Below, in pieces: positions 31,545-39,823 of a stretch of DNA of 53,009 bases. Every line of letters begins with the position of its first letter. Positions within the stretch are counted from its first letter, which is position 1. A program made the position numbers and the translations under genes. The stretch is from Clostridiales bacterium (GTDB lineage: Bacteria; Bacillota; Clostridia; Lachnospirales; Lachnospiraceae): positions 1 to 53,009 of the forward strand of contig JAQXIM010000116.1 in NCBI GenBank assembly GCA_029007785.1, written 5' to 3'. The notes beneath the pieces are model-generated. The model was not told the DNA's origin, did not search any database, and saw nothing but the letters and a program-made list of their open reading frames with translations.

Positions 31545-33992
31545 ATGGGAGCAGTAATGAATTTCCTGAAAAAGACACCGGTGTTGCCGACATACCTTTT
31601 CATGAAGAAGGTGTATCGGCGTATAAAGAAGTACTATATTCTTCGAATCGAATGTCCCGGTGCCTACAACAAATACAAAAATAAGCCGATAGAAGAGGAT
31701 AAAGTTGTTTTTGTAGAGATTCGTCATCCGCAGATTACCAATAGTTTCCAGGAATTGTACGATGCTTTGGCGAAGGACTACCATTTTCGTGTTCACAGCC
31801 ATTTTCTGCGTGTTAACTTCGTATCCAGTAAAGAATATCGGAAACGCTGCTGTGATATGCTCAGTGATATTGCAACAGCAAAATATGTATTTGTAAATGA
31901 CGGTTCCAACGTTATCGGATGTATTAAGAAACGTCCGGAAACGGTTCTGGTACAGACCTGGCACGGATGCGGTGCTTTCAAGAAGTTCGGCTACAGTACA
32001 GCGGAACTGATTTTTGGCGACAGCAGAAAGGAAATGGATCGTTTCCCCAATCATAACAATTATTCTTATGTAACGGTAAGCAGTCCGGAAATAATCTGGG
32101 CTTATGAAGAAGCCATGCATCTGGAGAATAAGCCGGGAACCGTAGTAGCCACGGGAAGCAGCCGAACCGATATTTTTTATCGGGAGGAATTTATTCAGCA
32201 GGCAAAGAAAAAACTGCTCAGTATTATGCCGGAGGCAGAGGGAAAGAAGGTTCTCCTTTATGCCCCTACGTTCCGCGGACGTGTTGCAAAAGCCCGTACT
32301 CCCAATATGCTTAACATTGAGAAATTCTATGAGAATTTCCATGAGGAGTATGTGCTGCTGTTCAAACACCATCCCCTGGTAACGAAGCCGCCCATCATTG
32401 ATGAAAAGTTCAGTGATTTCGCTCTCGATGTGACAAAACATATGTCCATCGAAGAACTGATCTGCGTCAGTGATATCTGTATTTCTGACTACTCATCCCT
32501 TGTTTTTGAGTTTTCTCTCTTTGAGAAACCCATGATTTTCTACTCCTATGACCTGGATGAGTATTTTGACTGGCGTGGTTTCTATTACGATTATTATGAA
32601 CTGGCACCCGGTCCCGTCTTTACCACCAATAAGGAAATGATTGATTATATCAAACACGTGGACGAACGGTTTGATCGTCAGCGCGTCATCGACTTCAGAA
32701 ATAAGTTTATGAGTTCCTGTGACGGCCATGCCACAGAGAAAATTCTTCGTCTGACCATGGGAGAGGAAGTTCTGAATCGTTACCGCAGAGAGAAACCTTT
32801 GGAAGGTAATTTCTATCAGATTCCCCAGTCAGATACCTTGTTCAGTACTTATCAGGAATATTGGGAAGAATTGAATCAGGCATCGAAAAAGGCACCTGCC
32901 ATGTATGAGAATGCTGCCCGTCAGCCCATGGAAAAGGGCAAAGTAGTTTTCATTGATCAGGATCCTGTCAATGAGGAGGTCATCTGGAACCGACTGGAAA
33001 GAGAATTGAGCAAAAAAGCAGCAGGATTTTCTGCTGTTCGGGTTACGGCGGCTCCCACCGAGGAATTTTATCGGGAAATTGCCACAGCAGAATTTTTGAT
33101 TATGCAGAAAGCCTGCCCCTGGGTGAATGCGGTGAAACTTCGTCAGGGTACGAAAACGATTCAGATGGACAGCCCCTCCTATCCGGTACAGAATATTGGT
33201 TATGATTCTGCTGCCTACCGCAGCGGTTATCATCAGGAGAGCTGGGAGTATATCCCCCTGCATGGTGCCTATGATCTGGTGCCGGTAAATTCCCGGGATA
33301 ATAAGAAGTCTGTTGCCAGCGGATATGGTGTGAAGGAGTCTGTATGCAAAATCATGGGCAGCCTTCAGGTGGAACGGATGAAGGAACTGGATGAGGCTGG
33401 CCTGGTGAGACAGCGTCTGGAGGAGGGCCTGGAAGAAGTATATCCTCCTTTGGCCGGAAGAAAAATCATGGTATGTATGCCTACGGATCGTTACAGCATG
33501 ACTGTTCCCAACCGTCATGTTTTTCTGAAAACTCAGGAATTATTCGAAGAGCTTCGTGATGAATATCTGATCCTGTACCATATCAATTCTCCGAAAAAAA
33601 TCCGTCCCCGGGTAAGCAAATACTATAAGAATGCTGTAGTGGAAGTTACAGATTATTTTACCCTGACCGAACTGCTTAGTGTGGCAGATGTGGCAGTGGG
33701 CGACTATCGTCCGGAAATTCTTGATTTTGCGGCAACCGGAAAACCGACCTTTTTCTATATTCCTGATCGGAATCTTTATACTCTGGGCGAGGATACCGGT
33801 TATTCTTATCCGGAATTCTACCCCGGAGAAGAGATTCATGATGCCGGTGAACTGGTGGAGAAACTGCGTCATCCGGAACTTTGCGACTGGAGCCGTCAGG
33901 AAGAATTCTGTCAGAAATATGCGGAAAAATCCGACGGAAAACTGTGCCATCGAATCGTAAAATGGATGGCAGGACAGGAAGCTTCCGAGTAA
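31545..33992 (+). CDS. Tandem CDP-polyol phosphotransferase with a degenerate second half
   Basis: 815 residues, about twice the catalytic size of its cousins at 23187 and 24350. The first half (about 1-400) has all motifs: WHGCGAFKKFGYS (W139, H140), YAPTFRG, FKHHPLV and SDYSSLVFEFSLFEKP (314 onward). The second half (about 465-815) follows the same plan but has lost the catalytic signs. The WHxCG site is replaced by a SPSYPVQNIGYDS segment, YAPTFRG by CMPTDRYS, HHP by YHINSP, and SDYSS by GDYRPEILDF (719 onward). It therefore looks like one active enzyme fused to a pseudoenzyme, perhaps for chain-length control or acceptor binding. GAGGAG lies eight bases before the ATG. It is a single-gene unit inside the envelope region. 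Confidence 0.85.
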   Translation: MGAVMNFLKKTPVLPTYLFMKKVYRRIKKYYILRIECPGAYNKYKNKPIEEDKVVFVEIRHPQITNSFQELYDALAKDYHFRVHSHFLRVNFVSSKEYRKRCCDMLSDIATAKYVFVNDGSNVIGCIKKRPETVLVQTWHGCGAFKKFGYSTAELIFGDSRKEMDRFPNHNNYSYVTVSSPEIIWAYEEAMHLENKPGTVVATGSSRTDIFYREEFIQQAKKKLLSIMPEAEGKKVLLYAPTFRGRVAKARTPNMLNIEKFYENFHEEYVLLFKHHPLVTKPPIIDEKFSDFALDVTKHMSIEELICVSDICISDYSSLVFEFSLFEKPMIFYSYDLDEYFDWRGFYYDYYELAPGPVFTTNKEMIDYIKHVDERFDRQRVIDFRNKFMSSCDGHATEKILRLTMGEEVLNRYRREKPLEGNFYQIPQSDTLFSTYQEYWEELNQASKKAPAMYENAARQPMEKGKVVFIDQDPVNEEVIWNRLERELSKKAAGFSAVRVTAAPTEEFYREIATAEFLIMQKACPWVNAVKLRQGTKTIQMDSPSYPVQNIGYDSAAYRSGYHQESWEYIPLHGAYDLVPVNSRDNKKSVASGYGVKESVCKIMGSLQVERMKELDEAGLVRQRLEEGLEEVYPPLAGRKIMVCMPTDRYSMTVPNRHVFLKTQELFEELRDEYLILYHINSPKKIRPRVSKYYKNAVVEVTDYFTLTELLSVADVAVGDYRPEILDFAATGKPTFFYIPDRNLYTLGEDTGYSYPEFYPGEEIHDAGELVEKLRHPELCDWSRQEEFCQKYAEKSDGKLCHRIVKWMAGQEASE

Positions 33993-34105
33993 AATTTCAA
34001 GTTTTCAGAGGACGGAAACAATCGAAGCAGAAGACAAAAATCTGCACAGGGAATACGGAGCTGAAAATACATTTCCGCCGGACGGGGGAATCCGGGCGGA
34101 AATAG

Positions 34106-35167
34106 ATGGGAGAGAAGAATAGAGGAATGACAGCAAAGACAAAACGCATATATAAGTGGGATAATCTGAAAATGGTTTTGATTTTTCTGGTGGTTCTGGG
34201 GCATTTTATGAATGAGCTGACCCTGGAATGGGATAATATGAAGTCCTTGTATTTTTTCATTTACCTGTTCCATATGCCTCTTTTTCTGTTTGTTTCCGGA
34301 ATGTTTTCCAGAAAAACAGTAAACGATCCCATCAAACGGAGAGAGCGAATCATTGGATATGTGATTCTTGGATTTATTCTTCGTTTTATCAATCTGGCCA
34401 TCAAAATCGGTTTTGGAAAATGGAATGAGAATGTCTTTCGGATGTGGAAAGAAAACGGGCTGAGCTGGTATCTCTTTGCCCTGGCCATGTATCTTGGTAT
34501 TACCTGGCTGCTGAGAGATCTGGATCGTCGTTTCCTTTTTATTATGGCAGTGGTGACAGCCCTTTTCGCCGGATATGATTCGACTCTGGGATCTACCTTG
34601 GTTCTTTCCCGATTTTTCGTTTTTTATCCCTTTTTCCTTTTGGGATACTTTACAGATCCCTCCAGGGAATGGAAACGAATACAGGGCAAAGGATGGAAAA
34701 TGGGAGCGGCGGCAGTGCTGTTGGTTGCCTTTGTCATCGTTTATACCAATATTACGGAACTGTGGAAGTACAGGGATCTGATCATGGGATGGAATTCTTA
34801 TGTCAATCTGCCTGTTCCGGAAATGGGCGGCTGGTATCGCCTGCTGTTCTATCTGGTGGCGATTCTATTGGGAAGTGCAGTCATTATTCTGATTCCCAAT
34901 GAACGGGGACCTTTGACAGCGGTAGGTCAGAGAACCCTTCAGATTTATTTCTGGCATCGCCCAATCCTTTATATTTTGGTTTTCCTTCACTGGGAAGAGT
35001 GGCTGTGCCGTATCTGGCCGTCTCATTGGAAACTTCTTTATTTGTTGGTGTCCTTGCTGCTGACGGTGGCTTTGTCCTGGAAAGGATTTGGAGTGCCGTT
35101 GGATTATTTCTGGCGGGCAATTTCAGCCCGTCGGGAGGATGCAGGAGTTAAGAATGGAGGTTTATAA
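34106..35167 (+). CDS. Membrane acyltransferase, family 3
   Basis: 353 residues with about ten membrane segments. The KWDNLKMVLIFLVVLGHF start holds the conserved histidine after the first helix. HMPLFLFVSGMFS and the late FWHRPILY segment are typical of acyltransferase-3 proteins such as OafA or the WxcM/NolL group. It probably adds an acyl group to a surface sugar outside the cell. Its stop is followed directly by the LtaS-family start, so the two are co-transcribed. The start is uncertain: ATG at 34106 is used, and ATG at 34127 is an option that would drop seven residues; neither has a clear ribosome site. Confidence 0.8.
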   Translation: MGEKNRGMTAKTKRIYKWDNLKMVLIFLVVLGHFMNELTLEWDNMKSLYFFIYLFHMPLFLFVSGMFSRKTVNDPIKRRERIIGYVILGFILRFINLAIKIGFGKWNENVFRMWKENGLSWYLFALAMYLGITWLLRDLDRRFLFIMAVVTALFAGYDSTLGSTLVLSRFFVFYPFFLLGYFTDPSREWKRIQGKGWKMGAAAVLLVAFVIVYTNITELWKYRDLIMGWNSYVNLPVPEMGGWYRLLFYLVAILLGSAVIILIPNERGPLTAVGQRTLQIYFWHRPILYILVFLHWEEWLCRIWPSHWKLLYLLVSLLLTVALSWKGFGVPLDYFWRAISARREDAGVKNGGL

Positions 35168-37318
35168 ATGACTCTTACACATTTCGAAGAGAAAACTTCT
35201 TCAGAGGAAGTATCTTCAGAAGAAGTATCTTCCGGAAAAAAAGGGTTCCGATGGAAAAGACAGGGAATCCGAATCGGAGATATCATAAGAATTCTTGTTT
35301 TGGCTGTCATGGTGATCTATTTCTTTGCGAATCCGGAGCTGTACCGTAAGGTTACAGAAACGGGAATCTATTATGCAAAAAAGAGAATGCTGATGGTTCT
35401 TGTTCTGGCTGCGCTGGCAGGAGGACTTCCCCTGATCCGGGATAAGATCCGTTGGCCGGAGCGGGTGAAAACCGTTTCAACTGTGCTGATACTGGAATTG
35501 GGACCGATTCTTGCCGTAATGCTGGCCGAGTACGTTCACGGACGCAGTGCTCTTGGTATGACAGTGACGGTGGCAGTCTTTAATTATCTGCTGGTATTGG
35601 CAATTTTCTGCCTCTTTTATGCATTGACTCATCGTATTCGTATGAGTATGTGGGCAGCCAGTGTGGTACTGGTGGTGTTTTCTCTGGTCAACTACTTTGT
35701 GATCCAGTTTCGGAATGAACCGATCCTGGCCGGAGATGTGATGGCTTTGGGAACAGCAATGAACGTAGCGGAATCTTATCAGATCGTGTGGACAGCCAAC
35801 CCTTATCTGGCTCTTTTCTCTCTGCCGGTTCTGTCAGGCATCTATGCCTTTCTGCCTGAGTGCGGCCGTCCGAAAAAGAGAGGAAAGAAAGTGATTGCAA
35901 GCCTTGGCAGCCTTTCTGTTTTTCTGGTTGTCTTTTATATATTTGCCGTGTCTGCCATCCCCTATAATGCGGGTTATAAAGTAAAGATGTTTGATTCGGA
36001 TAAGAGTTATCAGAAATACGGTCAGGCTTTTGTTTTTATTCGCAGTATTGCCTATACTCTGGTGGAAAAACCGGAAGGCTATGCTGCTTCGGAAGTGGAT
36101 CAGATTGCCGCATCGAATCCCTCGGATCAGGCAGTCAAAGCCGGTGAAGTCAGCGAGGCGAACCCTAATCTTATTGTCATTATGGATGAGGCACTGGCAG
36201 ATTTTGAAGATCTCGGCAGCCTGGAAGCCAGCGAGGATTGCCTTGAATACATTCACAGTCTGAAGGGACAGGACAATGTTATTTATGGAAATATGTATGT
36301 CAGTGTCTTTGGCGGTCATACGGCCAATACCGAGTATGAATTGCTGACGGGAAATTCCACAGCTTTTCTGCCGCCGTCCTGTGTTCCTTATACCATGTTT
36401 ACAAAAAGTGTACAGCCGGCTATGGGCTGGAATATGATGGATCTGGGCTACAGCGGACTTACCGGTTTCCATTCCCATAAGGCCAGCGGCTACAACAGAA
36501 ATACAACGTATCCCCATTTTGGTTTCCAGAACCTGATTTTCCGGGAGGATATGGATCCTACTCTGACAAAAGCAGACAAGATTCGCGGACTGGTATCGGA
36601 TCAGTGTGATTTTGAAACCATTGTGGAGGATTATGAAGCCAGCAGAAAGTCTTCCCATGCTCCTTATTTTATGTTCAATGTAACCATGCAGAATCATGGC
36701 GGCTATGATGAAGATGATGCTACTTTGCCTCGGAACATTAAACTGCTGGGTGACCAGGCCGAGGAAGAAGATGCAGAACGGTATATCAATTTGCTCGATT
36801 ATACGGATGAGGCTTTCCGTTATCTGACGGATTACTTCTCAAAAGTGGATGAGCCCACTGTGATTGTCATGTTTGGCGATCATGAGCCGGGACTTGGCAG
36901 TACCTTCCTGGAGAAGGTTTACGGTATGTCTTCCGGTAATATGCAGGGATTGGATATATTCCTCAAATACCAGACGCCTCTGATTATCTGGGCCAATTAT
37001 GATATCAATGAAGATGGACAGCATGATGAGGAGTTTGCACAGATCAGTGCCAACTATCTTGGAGCCCAGCTTATGGAACTGACAGGTCAGCCGAAGACGG
37101 GTTATCAGAAATATCAGTTGAAAATGAGAGAAGAGATTCCTGTTCTTACTGCCAATGGCTATATAGGAGCAGATAGAAATTTCTATGAGCTGAAGGACAA
37201 GACGTCTCCCTACTATGATCTGGTTGTTCAGTATCAGAAACTGGTATACAACAATCAGTTTGACAAGAAGGGTATCCGGAAAGAGTTTTTCTATCTGGAC
37301 GGTCATGAAGAAAACTAA
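35168..37318 (+). CDS. LtaS-family sulfatase-fold phosphoglycerol transferase
   Basis: 716 residues. An acidic, serine-rich cytoplasmic N-terminus (with EEVSS repeated) and about five to six membrane segments (up to ~275) are followed by an outside sulfatase-fold domain (about 330-690). The metal site NLIVIMDEAL, the catalytic threonine T385 in GGHTANTEYELLTG and the metal-binding GDHEPGLGS are visible. LtaS-type enzymes move glycerol phosphate from phosphatidylglycerol to build lipoteichoic acid; other members decorate glycans with phosphoglycerol. GGAGG lies seven bases before the ATG, which directly abuts the acyltransferase stop. The last codons and the stop are part of a 31-bp triplication described separately. 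The substrate is inferred from the family. Confidence 0.9.
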   Translation: MTLTHFEEKTSSEEVSSEEVSSGKKGFRWKRQGIRIGDIIRILVLAVMVIYFFANPELYRKVTETGIYYAKKRMLMVLVLAALAGGLPLIRDKIRWPERVKTVSTVLILELGPILAVMLAEYVHGRSALGMTVTVAVFNYLLVLAIFCLFYALTHRIRMSMWAASVVLVVFSLVNYFVIQFRNEPILAGDVMALGTAMNVAESYQIVWTANPYLALFSLPVLSGIYAFLPECGRPKKRGKKVIASLGSLSVFLVVFYIFAVSAIPYNAGYKVKMFDSDKSYQKYGQAFVFIRSIAYTLVEKPEGYAASEVDQIAASNPSDQAVKAGEVSEANPNLIVIMDEALADFEDLGSLEASEDCLEYIHSLKGQDNVIYGNMYVSVFGGHTANTEYELLTGNSTAFLPPSCVPYTMFTKSVQPAMGWNMMDLGYSGLTGFHSHKASGYNRNTTYPHFGFQNLIFREDMDPTLTKADKIRGLVSDQCDFETIVEDYEASRKSSHAPYFMFNVTMQNHGGYDEDDATLPRNIKLLGDQAEEEDAERYINLLDYTDEAFRYLTDYFSKVDEPTVIVMFGDHEPGLGSTFLEKVYGMSSGNMQGLDIFLKYQTPLIIWANYDINEDGQHDEEFAQISANYLGAQLMELTGQPKTGYQKYQLKMREEIPVLTANGYIGADRNFYELKDKTSPYYDLVVQYQKLVYNNQFDKKGIRKEFFYLDGHEEN

Positions 37319-37392
37319 AAGAACGGATTTGAATCATGAGAAAAGCTGAAAGAAACGCTTTGAATCATGAGGAAAACTAAAAAAACTGTTTG
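37300..37392. repeat. Three 31-bp tandem copies over the end of the LtaS-type gene
   Basis: Units begin at 37300, 37331 and 37362. Each contains a TCATGARRAAARC core followed by TAA or TGA in the same relative place. The first copy includes the real last codons and stop of the LtaS-family gene, so the gene's 3' tail has been triplicated and drifted. Confidence 0.7.
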
Positions 37393-37403
37393 GAAAACAG
37401 AAT

Positions 37404-37456
37404 AAAAAACAGCCCTTGCTCAGCAAATGAAAATGCCGGGCAAGGGCTGTTTTTTT
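37404..37456. terminator. Shared terminator between the LtaS-type gene and yajC
   Basis: AAAAACAGCCCTTGC pairs with GCAAGGGCTGTTTTT around a 20-base loop, with A and T runs on either side, so it can work for both converging genes. Confidence 0.9.
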
Positions 37457-37490
37457 ATACAATTCCAATTCCAAAGGATATTGGCAGGTC

Positions 37491-37793
37491 TTATTCCTGA
37501 CCGGGTTTTTCGATCTGAACGATGGCCTGTTTCTGCATAGGGATTCTGCAGTTCTTGTTGCTGCCGAATTCTACGATAACAACATCATCGGTGATGTCAA
37601 GGATTACGCCATAAAATCCGCTGCTGGTCAGAACGCTATCGCCAACTGCCATGGAACTCATCAAAGCTTCTTTTTCTTTTTTCTGCTTATTCTGAGGGCG
37701 AATCATAAAGAAATACATGAAGGCTACAATAGCTACGATATAGATGATCCAGAATGATGCACCTACGCCTCCACTTGCTGTCAAATAAGTCAT
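37491..37793 (-). CDS. yajC: Preprotein translocase subunit YajC
   Basis: 100 residues: one N-terminal membrane helix (about 13-33, FWIIYIVAIVAFMYFFMIRPQ), with the diagnostic FMIRPQNKQKKE directly after it. A small soluble domain follows with VGDSVLTSSGFYGVILD. YajC is a small accessory of the SecDF-YajC part of the translocon. AGGAGG lies seven bases before the ATG. It is encoded 50 bases after tgt on the same strand, the conserved tgt-yajC pairing. secDF is not in the window. Confidence 0.95.
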   Translation of the reverse strand: MTYLTASGGVGASFWIIYIVAIVAFMYFFMIRPQNKQKKEKEALMSSMAVGDSVLTSSGFYGVILDITDDVVIVEFGSNKNCRIPMQKQAIVQIEKPGQE

Positions 37794-37843
37794 ACCTTTT
37801 CCTCCTGCTTTCCGGACTTAATACGGTACTTTTCTGCGTCTTC

Positions 37844-38992
37844 CTATTCTGTGATAGGAACCGGCTGGAAGCCCATTCCTTCCAGCTTCTGCTGTTTATA
37901 TTCTGCGTACCGGTCTTCGTCGATGGCCTGACGAATCTCAGACATCATTGTATTATAAAAATATAAATTATGCAAGACACAAAAACGCATTCCCAGCATT
38001 TCGCCGGCTTTTAAAAGGTGACGGATATAAGCCCGGCTGTATCCGGCCCGGCATACGGGACAACCGCAGCCTTCTTCAATGGGACGTGAGTCTGTTTCGT
38101 ATTTGGCATTGAAGAGATTCAGTTTGCCGGAATTCGTATAAACATGACCGTGACGTCCGTTTCTGCTGGGATAAACGCAGTCGAAGAAGTCAACACCGCG
38201 ATCTACGGCCTCTAAAATATTAGCCGGTGTTCCCACTCCCATCAGATAAACCGGTTTGTTTTCCGGGAGATGAGGTATCGTCACATCAAGAATCCGATAC
38301 ATCTCCTCATGGGATTCGCCCACAGCAAGTCCGCCCAAAGCATAGCCGTCCAGATCCATGGCGGCAATGGTTTTGGCATGCTCAATACGGATATCCTCGA
38401 AGGTGCCGCCCTGGTTAATGCCAAAGAGCATCTGATGAGGATTGATAGTATCCGGAAGAGAGTTCAGACGATTCATCTCAGTCCGGCATCGCTCCAGCCA
38501 GCGGGTGGTTCGATCTACGCTGTTCTGCATATATTCCCGGGTTGCCGGATGGGGAGGACATTCGTCGAAAGCCATGGCAATAGTGGATCCCAGGTTGGAC
38601 TGAATCTGCATGCTTTCTTCCGGTCCCATGAAAATCTTCCGTCCGTCAATGTGAGAGTTGAAGTGAACTCCCTCTTCTTTGATTTTCCGGAGTCCTGCCA
38701 GAGAGAATACCTGAAATCCTCCGGAATCCGTCAGAATCGGCCGATCCCACTTCATGAAAGCGTGTAACCCTCCCATCTGCTTCACTATTTTATCTCCTGG
38801 ACGAACATGCAGATGATACGTATTGGAAAGCTCTACCTGGGTTCCGATTTCCTTCAGATCCATAGTAGACACTGCTCCCTTGATGGCGCCGACTGTTCCG
38901 ACATTCATAAACACGGGGGTCTCGATGGTTCCGTGAACGGTTTCCAGACGTCCCCTTTTTGCACGATGATTCTTTTTAATTAATGTATACAT
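37844..38992 (-). CDS. tgt: tRNA-guanine transglycosylase
   Basis: 382 residues, the standard bacterial length. It begins MYTLIKKNHRAKRG and continues with ETPVFMNVGTVGAIKG, DSGGFQVFSL, the active-site region FDCVYPSRNGRHG, and the zinc-binding CGCPVCRAGYSRAYIRHL with a later HN. It exchanges guanine 34 for preQ1 in tRNAs with GUN anticodons, on the way to queuosine. The start chosen is the one matching the family. It has no ribosome-binding site, and a good promoter places the transcription start almost at the ATG, so a leaderless message is likely. It is followed by yajC. Confidence 0.96.
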   Translation of the reverse strand: MYTLIKKNHRAKRGRLETVHGTIETPVFMNVGTVGAIKGAVSTMDLKEIGTQVELSNTYHLHVRPGDKIVKQMGGLHAFMKWDRPILTDSGGFQVFSLAGLRKIKEEGVHFNSHIDGRKIFMGPEESMQIQSNLGSTIAMAFDECPPHPATREYMQNSVDRTTRWLERCRTEMNRLNSLPDTINPHQMLFGINQGGTFEDIRIEHAKTIAAMDLDGYALGGLAVGESHEEMYRILDVTIPHLPENKPVYLMGVGTPANILEAVDRGVDFFDCVYPSRNGRHGHVYTNSGKLNLFNAKYETDSRPIEEGCGCPVCRAGYSRAYIRHLLKAGEMLGMRFCVLHNLYFYNTMMSEIRQAIDEDRYAEYKQQKLEGMGFQPVPITE

Positions 38993-38999
38993 GGTAATC

Positions 39000-39028
39000 A
39001 GTATACGAAAACGGCGGGAAATTTGCAA
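39000..39028 (-). promoter_or_regulatory. Promoter of tgt-yajC, giving a nearly leaderless transcript
   Basis: Read leftward, TTGCAA (39023-39028) and TATACT (39000-39005) are 17 bases apart. Only seven bases (GATTACC) separate the -10 from the ATG at 38992, and no Shine-Dalgarno sequence is present. Confidence 0.6.
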
Positions 39029-39098
39029 GAGGACAGAGGGTGGTTTCGACAGAGAATCGGGGAAGAATCCCAAACATTGGCTTTATCTGCACTTTGAT

Positions 39099-39470
39099 TC
39101 AGGACAGAATGGCTCCTGCTAATCCGCCGGCCAGGAAGAAGGCCAGTTCCAGGAAGACTTTGACGGTCAGAGAGAAGGAACCCTGGGAGAAAAGAAGAGC
39201 CAGAACCAGCCATAGAAGGAAAAGGACAGTTCCGCATCCCAGCCCCCAGAGAATCCGGGGACTTCCATTGGCACCGGCAGCAATTTTCCCGGAAATCAGA
39301 GCAGAAATGACCCAGATTACGCGGATGACAGGGGGAGCCCAGGAAATACTCAGGTGGGTACCGTGAAAAATTCCTGCGGATAAGACGAGAAGCAAAAGGG
39401 CGGCACCGGCTCCCAGGGCAGAGGCAGCAAAAAGAGTAATCAGGGGAGAAGCTTTTTCTTTCTGAGTCAT
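39099..39470 (-). CDS. TIGR04086-family small membrane protein
   Basis: 123 residues with four membrane segments. The pattern (short polar start MTQKEKASPL, then ITLFAASALGAGAALLLL, and a glycine/alanine-rich last helix FFLAGGLAGAILS) and its place next to tgt and yajC fit the TIGR04086 family of Clostridia, whose function is unknown. The start is the first ATG that gives the family length. Its upstream bases hold no good ribosome site (GGGG about 11 bases before), so the start is less sure. It points the same way as tgt, with a 106-base gap that contains the tgt promoter. Confidence 0.7.
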   Translation of the reverse strand: MTQKEKASPLITLFAASALGAGAALLLLVLSAGIFHGTHLSISWAPPVIRVIWVISALISGKIAAGANGSPRILWGLGCGTVLFLLWLVLALLFSQGSFSLTVKVFLELAFFLAGGLAGAILS

Positions 39471-39538
39471 AGGAGAGTTTTCCCCGGAGATTTCATTGTA
39501 CTGATATGATTCTATGCCGTATTCCGAAGAAAAGAACG

Positions 39539-39600
39539 AAAAGGAGAAAAGACATATTTCTCTCTCACAAAAAGGAGAAAAGACATGTTTCTCTTTCTTG
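39539..39600. repeat. 31-bp tandem duplication upstream of the CNNM/CorC gene
   Basis: Two units starting AAAAGGAGAAAAGACAT lie at 39539-39569 and 39570-39600, about 27 of 31 bases alike. The second runs straight into the -35 box of the downstream promoter. The remaining bases of 39471-39823 hold that promoter and a leader of about 190 bases with a CAGGCCGG/CCGG-CCTG stem near 39761-39786. Confidence 0.75.
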
Positions 39601-39626
39601 ACATCCCCTGTGAGATATTGTAGAAT
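39598..39626 (+). promoter_or_regulatory. Promoter of the CNNM/CorC gene
   Basis: A consensus TTGACA is followed after 17 bases by TAGAAT. It is directly preceded by the 31-bp duplication. Confidence 0.75.
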
Positions 39627-39823
39627 CTCTATAATCTGTGCGTATTTTGCCAATTTCAGGCATCTGACGCAGAAAATACAACATTCTCCGGTACCGGAAG
39701 GATGATGCTGTCTGTCGCCGAAACGAGAAAAGAAAAGTCTTTGTTCAGGTTTTTCGTCCACAGGCCGGTCATGGATCCGGAGACCTGCCGTCTGAATGAA
39801 TCTTATTTCCAGGAGAGAAAACC

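Noticed and set aside
37300..37392. CRISPR array
   Set aside because: Three whole-unit tandem copies with drift, no constant repeat with variable spacers, and no cas genes in the window.
39626..39823. M-box magnesium riboswitch before the CNNM/CorC gene
   Set aside because: One stem near 39761-39786 is visible, but the conserved M-box core is not.
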